DNA from: Aureispira sp964404215
GTDB lineage: Bacteria > Bacteroidota > Bacteroidia > Chitinophagales > Saprospiraceae
Direction of reading: 5' to 3'
NCBI GenBank assembly: GCA_964404215.1
Contig: CAYOJF010000045.1
Coordinates: forward strand, 1 to 39,598
DNA length: 39,598 nt
The notes under the pieces were generated by a model. The model searched no databases. It had not been told where the DNA came from and saw only the letters and a program-made list of their open reading frames with translations. Below are positions 33,401 through 39,598 of this stretch, in pieces (position 1 is the first letter of the stretch; each line of letters opens with the position of its first letter). The translations under genes were made by a program, and so were the position numbers.

Positions 33401-36400
33401 TGCTTGTACTAGACAAGTATCTGAAATTGATTTCCTACAAGTTCCTGAAGTATCAGTATAGTGATAGGTCAAAATTACATCTCTAGCAGCATACCTCACA
33501 TTAGAAGAGTCCGGATAAAATAATACGGTTGTTCCTATTGCAGGATTAGGCATAGAGAATCCAGATGAATCAGGACTTTCAAAATAACCTAGCCCATTCA
33601 AGCTCAATCCCCCATTTAGATTCAAGCCTACAGTAACTTCGTAGTTGCTCGCACAAGTATCAATAGGATACCCTACAATACTTGGGTCTGTAGTAAAGTT
33701 CCTTAACAATACTGGATTCAATGCGGTGTCTCTACACCCCGTAGAAGCATTTTCGAACCAATAGAACAATGTATCATTAATAATTCCTGGCTCTGTTCCT
33801 CTGATATTAGGAGTATATATGTGAGAGCTTATACTCATCGTATCAATACGTGCTTGAGAGGTATCATTATCAGTATGATAACCATATCCAAAGAAAGCTC
33901 TATTGACTGACTGTGGAGTACCTACCAAAACAACCGTATCATTTTCACAATATTCTGCTTGCAATGGACTCCCGACTGTCGTTAACGAAACAACTGGCAA
34001 CGGTAATATTTCTACTCTCATATTAATAGAATCCCCACATCCAATCGTATCAGTGTATGTATAAGATAAAATATGTACGCCTACTCCTGCTGAATCAGGT
34101 TCAAAGAATGGACTTGCTGGATTCAATCCGCCATTTAATATACCTGCTCCCCTCATTGTAAAGCTATCCACCCTAGCTGTATTATTATTAACAGAGGTGT
34201 ATGTATTGGCATCTACATATTGTACTTGCAAATCCAATAATGTCCCAGGAACATTCAGACAGAGCTGTGTATCTATTGGGAAATTAATAGCTAAGTCCGG
34301 TAAAGGATAAATTTCGAATGTATCTAATGCTGACTCTTCACAACCATAAATATCTGCGACCGTATACTCTACGGGATAAGACTCAATAGTATCACTATTG
34401 ATTGGATAGTTCTGTACTGGATCAAACACAGGTACAGACAAGACTCCTCTGACAAAGAATGCCGCCGAACTAGTATCAATTGGAACTATATTATTCAATA
34501 GTTGAAAGGAAATGGAATCTTCTTCGGATGTAGCACAATAACGCCCTATAGCGTCCAATGCAATATTGAAGGTATCTGGAATATAAACTCCTGTCTCTGC
34601 AGAATCAACACAAGCTTGCCCTTCATATACATAAACTAAATCAAATGAATTGCCATAAGCAGCTACATAATCTACTGCATTGAATATATTATTAGTGAGT
34701 GTATCATAGGCTACAGGTCCCCCTCCTCTATTTCCAAAATAGAAGGTTCCTCCTACAGGTAAACCAGACATCTGTACTGGCAAGTCAATTGGACAGAAAT
34801 TAGTATCTGCCAAAATAACAGGACTGATAGCTACAGTAGGTGGCGTTTCAATATTCACCACTTTTTGTACCTCTGCCACTACATAGTCAATAGTGTCTGT
34901 AAATGGTATTGGTAAAGCATTAAGATACGTCGTCAATCGCCTATTACGGAAACGGAATGTCAGTGTCGTTGAATTTCCATTCACATTAGCAGGTACCAAG
35001 TTGAATTTCTGTGGCACTCCTGGTGAAGGCAATACAAAATTGAGAGAATCTAAACCTCCATTACTAGAGTAGATTTCCATTATATTCAACTGTTCGTTGT
35101 AAGTAATATCGGTACCAAATGTTTGGTTATCTGGTTGGTAACTATACAGTGTATCTGCATAGATAATCCCACCTCTATAACGAACTATTAAACTATCTAG
35201 GCTACGCTCTATACAAACGGTATCTCCTGTTCTACATAAAAAATTTGGTATAGAATCTAGGATAGCTGGTGCTGGCCAAATAGCAACAGAATCTTCTGAC
35301 GTATTGATACAGCCACCATTATTGATTTCATACGTCACACTCTGATTTCCAATTGTTGGAGCATTGGCTGGAAGTATATTATTTGCCAATACATAGGTTC
35401 CTGAATAACTGTTAGTATATCCCATTGCTCTAAAAGGATAAGTGATACGACGGAGATTGTCCATTGCTTCACTTCCTTGTGTTTCTGATATAGGACTATA
35501 CAGTACACTATCTAATTCTGAATCTCGTACTTCTACTAGTATAGAATCGCTCACAACAGGACAAGCACCTAATCCATTACTATAAGTTGGTCGGTAACGA
35601 TAAACAGCATACACATCCTGTGACCCAACTAAGTTATATCCGCTAATCGTATCTAGGTTTAGATAATTAGTATCAATAATAAGTTCTGGCAATGAAGGCT
35701 GCCCTACATAGTGTGCTTCGAAAAATCCTCTTAGCGGATCTGGCGTAGCTGGTATACCGACTAACTCCGTGCTATCTGTATGAGAACATAATGGTTGTGT
35801 GACACCTACCAAATTGATTGCTACCGCAGGGTTCTGAATAACTAGGAAGTTCGGAGAAAAGAAAGTATTGATTCCATTGTCTTTCAATTCTATTTTACCT
35901 GTTCGTGCACCAATAGGTACTCGTACATTAACTGTTCCCGTAAATACACCTGCAAAAGAAGTAACATTGGGCGTTACTGCAACAGCAATAGTACTATTAT
36001 TGTCAATTACAAATAATATACTATCTGGAATAAAGGTAAAGTTTGTTAGAGCAATCACTAAATCATCTGAGATACAAGCCTCATCAATTGGAGCCAATGG
36101 GTCTGTATTGGTTATTGCCATACTCATCGGATCTAAGATCTCTAATGTATCTGAAGTACTAAATGTACACCCTCCTGTTGTATATTCAAAGGTAATCACA
36201 TGCAAACCAGATCCTGCCGTAACAGGATTTAATGAATCATTATTTACTCCACCTATAGCTGGATCAGCCGTTAAAGAGGAATAAATCCCAGTTGAATTAT
36301 TTCGTAAGGAAGCTGGCGTCAAGAAACTATCCAAATGGAATCTTCCATAAGTAAATGGAATCGCTGCTCCCAAAGAAGAGAAATCTAATGCGAAAGTAGA

Positions 36401-39400
36401 ATCCGCTTCAAATTTTTGAATGGTAATAATATTGGAACGCTCTCTACAATTATTGGTATCTATAACCTCTAACTGGTAGCTTCCTGCACTGTCTGCCGAA
36501 AAAGACTGGAAACCTGCATTAGGAATACTCATCCCTCCTACTAACCATTGATATGATTGGGTTGATAAGGCACAAGTGTCGCATATGTCCTGCATAACTA
36601 CAGGCACATTACCACAAATAACACTATTAGATAAAGTATCTATTTGAATATTAACTATCAATTGTGGTGCAGCTTGTAAATCGATTGTATCTCTTACAAT
36701 ACAACCTCCTGAATTAACTTCTACAACATAATTTCCTACAGCAGCATAACCACAAGCATTCACAAAAGTGTCTCTGCTCGCTGCTAAAGGGTTACCTTGT
36801 AAATACCATTGGTAGGTACATCCTAAACAGCGATCTATCTCTAGATCTACGCAGGCTGTTGGTCCACAAATTTTTCCTGTTGATTGTCTAATCTGTGTGG
36901 ATAAACCAAGCTCTTGATAAATAATTACATTAGAAGTATCAGAGCAATTAGTAATCCGATTAGTAATTACCGCATAATAAGTTCCTCTTTGTGTGATAAC
37001 TTGTTGATTAGGTGCGATACTACTATCGATTTGCATAGCTACCCCATCTCTAAAGAAACGATAATCACAATTGATACAAACAGCAGTATCAGGAGTTACC
37101 TCCATTGTATCTCTACTATTATTGCAAATTGTAGTTCCATTTCTGCTAGTCAGAATAGCGTTAATATCCTGAAATGTAGCTTGTATAATATTAGACTGTT
37201 CTGTTTTACAGCCATTATTGTATAATAAAAGAACACCATATTTTTGAGAAGAATCTACCTGTATTACATTTTGGGTAGTAGTAGCTATAGTATCCCATCT
37301 TGCTAATGCAGCATTCTCCACTACCCATTTATAATTACACCCAACACAGGTCGGTGCAACTAAATCGACACTAGAGGAACCACAACTAACATCACCAATA
37401 GCAATTAAATTAGGTGCGGGATAAAGTGTATCTTTCACTTCTACAATTGGTGAGGCATATGAACACCCAGAAATAGAATCTGTAACAATAACAAAATAAC
37501 CTCTATTTATAGTTGTAGTATGAGTATCTATTACAGTTGATAGGTTTACATTATCTTGACTTCTCCATTGATAGGTACAATTAAAGCACCCTGTAGTTAC
37601 TAGTACAGCAGTATCATTCTCGCATAAATAATCTGGAGTCAGACTGATAGAAGGATTGGCCCCATCATTTGAATAGATAACGACTACTTCATTAGAAAAA
37701 GAAACACACCCATCTGCTCTCGTAACACCAACAGTATATGTACCAGCTACATTTGTGGTTAAATTAAATCCAGTCTCTCCAACTAACATTCCTCCTCCAC
37801 GATACCATTGATAAGACCACAATGGTGGATTTAAATAGATCCCAGCTGCCATATAGATATTAACGTCTCGTCCGTTACAAACATAGATAGTATCATTCTC
37901 TATAAGCGTAGTATTATTTTCTGGAATATCAGGTGTTACACCAATAATCTGTGGTAAAAAACTGCTAGAATCAATTGTTATTAGCTCACTCTCAGAATAA
38001 CAACTATTAGGATATTGAACTTGAACTAAATATTCTCCAACACTACTAGTAGAATATTGATAAGAGTTAGCACTTGAAATCAAGTCTTTTTCATTAGAAA
38101 CAGCTAAATTAGTTATGTAGGTTTTTATAGGAATAAATGGTGGTATAACAGATCCTACTATAGAGTCATTACTAACTGCTGTATTGAGCGAATTAGGATT
38201 CGCTGACCACTTTAAAGGATCATAGGTAGCTATAGCAGTATCATTTATACTCCTAGATACCCATCCATTTGTATAATTCTGAACATCTTGACGGGATCCA
38301 AAAACATCGACAAGTACATTACTCTTGTATAATGCAAAGGTACCTTCTAAAGGATTTCCAAAGGTGCCGGACATAGGCATTTGATAAGAACCAAAATCAA
38401 AGAAAAGTCGAAAACTAGCACTATCAGAACTGACATACAAATAACTTCCTTTAGGTACAGATATTGCTGGAAATTGTAATCCAGCTCCAGGTGTTCCATA
38501 AGCATTCATAGAATCAGCATATGAGATCGAATAAGTACTTAAATCAACTATATCTGCAGTCACATAAAGTTCTACCCCAGAAAATGTGTTTAATGTAGGA
38601 TCAGTTATAGCACTACTAGCCTTATTAAAAACAGTAGTAATCATTAACTTATTACTCTCACTAACATCAAACTTATACCACTGATAATTACATCCTAAAC
38701 AATTTACAGTTTCTAACAATGCACTATTATTACCACATAAACTATTAGTACTTGTAGTAATTGGTGCTTGTGAACCAACTTCTGTTCCTACAGTCAAGAT
38801 ATTAGAGTTTTCTTTACACCCAAATGAATCCAACACTTCTACATAATAATCTCCATCTGAATATGTTCCTGTAAAATCTATTCCACTAACTGGTCCTACA
38901 GTGAACGTATTTGTATTTTTGTTTAGTGTATATAAGCATCCAGAACATGGATTAGCAACTTCAATGGTTACACTCCCATTATTTACATTAGTATTACACT
39001 TATTATAAGGGTCTCCTTCTATAGTAGGAGTATCCAAAACTGTTTGTGCTATATTAAGATTAGACGATACCCCAATACATCCAGTACTATTGTCTGTTAC
39101 CGTCACTTGGTAATTATTAGGACTGTAAGCAAAATTATATGGACCAGTAGAACCATCATTCCATAAATAAGTGCACGTAGGGCAATCTGTAGGAGAAGTT
39201 GTTTTTATAGTCAGTGGACGACCATTACAAATTGTATTAATAAAATCGCCATCTGCATCTTCGGCATAGATAGGTGGTGATAAAGAAGCTTGGCTAACAA
39301 CATCTACAAATCGTTCATAGGTACAACCATTCCCATCACTTATATCTACACTATATCTGCCTATGACATCGGCAATAATGACATTAGAAGTAGAAGTAGC

Positions 39401-39598
39401 CATTGAAGTAGAGGGGACAGTCCAAGTGTAGGTACACGAAGGACAGTCTAATACTGTAATAATTCCACCACCACCACACACCACTGGAGTATCTGGAACT
39501 ATTTTAGGAGATAACCTAGGGTAATTATTAAGTGTTACAGCCTCTTGGTTCTGGCAACCTCCATTATCAGCAATAACAGTGTAAGAGCCAGCTTGGGT
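30452..39598 (-). CDS. Second giant T9SS surface protein, N-terminus outside the window (partial)
   Basis: The frame is open to the right edge (3049 codons counting the stop). Codons beyond the in-frame GTG at 39484 still read as an Ig-like repeat (TQAGSYTVIADNGGC), so that GTG is not a real start. Layout from the edge inward: Ig-like repeats with CxxCxYxW (39598-36420), one of them (38655-38130) interrupted by a lamin-tail-like domain, then the conserved block (about 36410-34290). SprB-like repeats (34290-32470), PKD (WDFGDG near 32346), jelly-roll (32150-31520), degenerate Omp28-like (31515-31170) and a T9SS tail from YPNPAQDY (near 30690) follow, ending QRKVIVRRP. It has the same domain order as the complete giant gene. 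It is presumed to be a surface adhesin; the ligand is unknown. Confidence 0.93.
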   Translation of the reverse strand, partial: TQAGSYTVIADNGGCQNQEAVTLNNYPRLSPKIVPDTPVVCGGGGIITVLDCPSCTYTWTVPSTSMATSTSNVIIADVIGRYSVDISDGNGCTYERFVDVVSQASLSPPIYAEDADGDFINTICNGRPLTIKTTSPTDCPTCTYLWNDGSTGPYNFAYSPNNYQVTVTDNSTGCIGVSSNLNIAQTVLDTPTIEGDPYNKCNTNVNNGSVTIEVANPCSGCLYTLNKNTNTFTVGPVSGIDFTGTYSDGDYYVEVLDSFGCKENSNILTVGTEVGSQAPITTSTNSLCGNNSALLETVNCLGCNYQWYKFDVSESNKLMITTVFNKASSAITDPTLNTFSGVELYVTADIVDLSTYSISYADSMNAYGTPGAGLQFPAISVPKGSYLYVSSDSASFRLFFDFGSYQMPMSGTFGNPLEGTFALYKSNVLVDVFGSRQDVQNYTNGWVSRSINDTAIATYDPLKWSANPNSLNTAVSNDSIVGSVIPPFIPIKTYITNLAVSNEKDLISSANSYQYSTSSVGEYLVQVQYPNSCYSESELITIDSSSFLPQIIGVTPDIPENNTTLIENDTIYVCNGRDVNIYMAAGIYLNPPLWSYQWYRGGGMLVGETGFNLTTNVAGTYTVGVTRADGCVSFSNEVVVIYSNDGANPSISLTPDYLCENDTAVLVTTGCFNCTYQWRSQDNVNLSTVIDTHTTTINRGYFVIVTDSISGCSYASPIVEVKDTLYPAPNLIAIGDVSCGSSSVDLVAPTCVGCNYKWVVENAALARWDTIATTTQNVIQVDSSQKYGVLLLYNNGCKTEQSNIIQATFQDINAILTSRNGTTICNNSRDTMEVTPDTAVCINCDYRFFRDGVAMQIDSSIAPNQQVITQRGTYYAVITNRITNCSDTSNVIIYQELGLSTQIRQSTGKICGPTACVDLEIDRCLGCTYQWYLQGNPLAASRDTFVNACGYAAVGNYVVEVNSGGCIVRDTIDLQAAPQLIVNIQIDTLSNSVICGNVPVVMQDICDTCALSTQSYQWLVGGMSIPNAGFQSFSADSAGSYQLEVIDTNNCRERSNIITIQKFEADSTFALDFSSLGAAIPFTYGRFHLDSFLTPASLRNNSTGIYSSLTADPAIGGVNNDSLNPVTAGSGLHVITFEYTTGGCTFSTSDTLEILDPMSMAITNTDPLAPIDEACISDDLVIALTNFTFIPDSILFVIDNNSTIAVAVTPNVTSFAGVFTGTVNVRVPIGARTGKIELKDNGINTFFSPNFLVIQNPAVAINLVGVTQPLCSHTDSTELVGIPATPDPLRGFFEAHYVGQPSLPELIIDTNYLNLDTISGYNLVGSQDVYAVYRYRPTYSNGLGACPVVSDSILVEVRDSELDSVLYSPISETQGSEAMDNLRRITYPFRAMGYTNSYSGTYVLANNILPANAPTIGNQSVTYEINNGGCINTSEDSVAIWPAPAILDSIPNFLCRTGDTVCIERSLDSLIVRYRGGIIYADTLYSYQPDNQTFGTDITYNEQLNIMEIYSSNGGLDSLNFVLPSPGVPQKFNLVPANVNGNSTTLTFRFRNRRLTTYLNALPIPFTDTIDYVVAEVQKVVNIETPPTVAISPVILADTNFCPIDLPVQMSGLPVGGTFYFGNRGGGPVAYDTLTNNIFNAVDYVAAYGNSFDLVYVYEGQACVDSAETGVYIPDTFNIALDAIGRYCATSEEDSISFQLLNNIVPIDTSSAAFFVRGVLSVPVFDPVQNYPINSDTIESYPVEYTVADIYGCEESALDTFEIYPLPDLAINFPIDTQLCLNVPGTLLDLQVQYVDANTYTSVNNNTARVDSFTMRGAGILNGGLNPASPFFEPDSAGVGVHILSYTYTDTIGCGDSINMRVEILPLPVVSLTTVGSPLQAEYCENDTVVLVGTPQSVNRAFFGYGYHTDNDTSQARIDTMSISSHIYTPNIRGTEPGIINDTLFYWFENASTGCRDTALNPVLLRNFTTDPSIVGYPIDTCASNYEVTVGLNLNGGLSLNGLGYFESPDSSGFSMPNPAIGTTVLFYPDSSNVRYAARDVILTYHYTDTSGTCRKSISDTCLVQALPELTLSEALFPNINPLGSKLIAPNTDTLEHICERAGASAIYAYNQTGYFVGNQLVLNQPGHITPDTGTYNINESGVDLDPTLNGGTTLAYAYYPNTVQGGADTIEYVYTDAQGCTDSLQYIIVVDTIPDLDFVGLVNFDPSIDRFVYCEKAPTPGIITPLPDGIAGSELLFNGVPVNSPFQLRPDTLAIPNVYVDYPLDYHYIGQRYVAGGTCADTLSDTIQIRPAPQLAWSPIVPDHFCVRDSLERISLDALPRGGQFVDYTFGVTGGIVADTLFNPTAQAGIRNIYYRYADPVSGCEDTIQKRIEVYTLPQVGFDVEGGCQGKLVEFVPEVQGIEYNGVAIDSLTLVIWDFGDGIIDTINFLPDTLVVPQDTHTYAGTGIYFPSLTVWNQGKCDTTFTRRIIISPQETPTLFVPYEENFDVSAGGWFQESSDTASVNGIVLDSLWQWGIAKGQSLNTSDGNGGGDFVWGTRILDPLASNNTYGQGENAWVYSPCFDLTGLDRPMIELSIMRDMQNRVDGTVLQYYDDVNKEWVVLGEANKGINWYQDGFVVSSPGEQTGSPVGWTNQLSQPTWENARYRLDNIGNDLRTRTDVRFRIAFASDPNTLVGPNVGNEGFLFDDVRIGNRRRNVLVEHFSGVGYVGIEAIEQQLYHTLFNGLYGRDVHLVQYHTELSIDPTNPIPSLTFDPRYRHSQDAKDAVDNRIFVYRVSENNQVRINGGTGSNAVSQTSALLNYPELEVLDIEALKDPVFDLDFVLPNGSFFIDNAGTLTATIDITANEYFEDSLMLRLALTEDSVETTRSHLATAVMRRMLPDNVGVGYTGIWNKDDVKTYPLVGFIDPTTVVPSRMELVVFIQDLATKEVYQVISSRNITQWIGAPVDTLDVSVDNLPSLQEWEVVGMKLYPNPAQDYFQVEFTQPLEGDYDWQLIDAVGRVLKTGQTIQGTENMQVETSELSAGMYIFTMKNHNVYTQRKVIVRRP

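Noticed and set aside
35868..36284. A 138-codon plus-strand frame inside the second giant gene
   Set aside because: It lies opposite the conserved block, whose reading is supported by homology to the other giant; the plus-strand product is low complexity.
39482..39484. GTG as start of the second giant gene
   Set aside because: Codons upstream remain open to the window end and read as a normal Ig-like repeat; there is no signal peptide after the GTG.
1..39598. tRNA, rRNA, CRISPR array, prophage or transposase genes
   Set aside because: No cloverleaf with a CCA-like end, no regularly spaced direct repeats, and no recognisable transposase or integrase motifs were seen by eye.

Overview
The window looks like chromosome of a low-GC, free-living member of the phylum Bacteroidota. 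The main evidence is six proteins (five complete, one cut by the window edge) that end in the type IX secretion system (T9SS) type A sorting domain, with its 'YPNP' start and short basic end. Further support comes from FG-GAP/VCBS secreted proteins, a FadL-like outer membrane protein, several lipoproteins, and giant SprB-like surface proteins with Ig-like and PKD modules. Placement in the Saprospiria (Aureispira/Saprospira-like) is a guess from the giant adhesins and overall style; no marker gene here proves it. I saw no rRNA, tRNA, CRISPR array or complete transposase gene. No gene-free stretch exceeds 300 bases; the longest are 16793-16989 (two terminators) and 12985-13175 (a palindromic MITE-like element).

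Left part (1-2538): a lipoprotein gene cut by the left edge sits 2 bases behind a hot-dog acyl-CoA thioesterase gene on the minus strand. Divergent to these is a pair of small lipoprotein genes on the plus strand. Then 2633-9637 holds three related FG-GAP/VCBS proteins with T9SS tails. The second and third are recent tandem duplicates (about 92% identical proteins) whose 3' ends and terminators were copied too. They share a perfectly identical 232-bp tract that suggests gene conversion.

Middle part (9764-16792): a compact minus-strand operon encodes a pseudouridine synthase, a two-helix potassium channel with an RCK domain, and a small membrane protein. Divergent from it is a Nudix-plus-winged-helix regulator of NrtR/AraR type. 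Its stop codon overlaps a 178-bp whole-length imperfect palindrome. A plus-strand operon follows: FadL-like outer membrane protein, a Pif1/RecD-like helicase with a hydrophobic C-terminal tail, and an NTF2-like protein.

Right part (16990-39598): two giant minus-strand genes, one complete (3933 residues) and one running off the right edge (at least 3048 residues), flank a 468-residue FG-GAP protein. Each of the three has its own terminator. The giants are collinear, diverged paralogues. In order they carry Ig-like repeats with an unusual C-x-x-C-x-[YF]-x-W signature, a conserved block of about 700 residues, SprB-like repeats, a PKD domain, a jelly-roll domain, a degenerate Omp28/thioredoxin-like domain and a T9SS tail. 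Each also has a different foreign domain nested inside one of its repeats. The likely picture is a cell-surface adhesion or capture locus exported by T9SS, but the function is inference.
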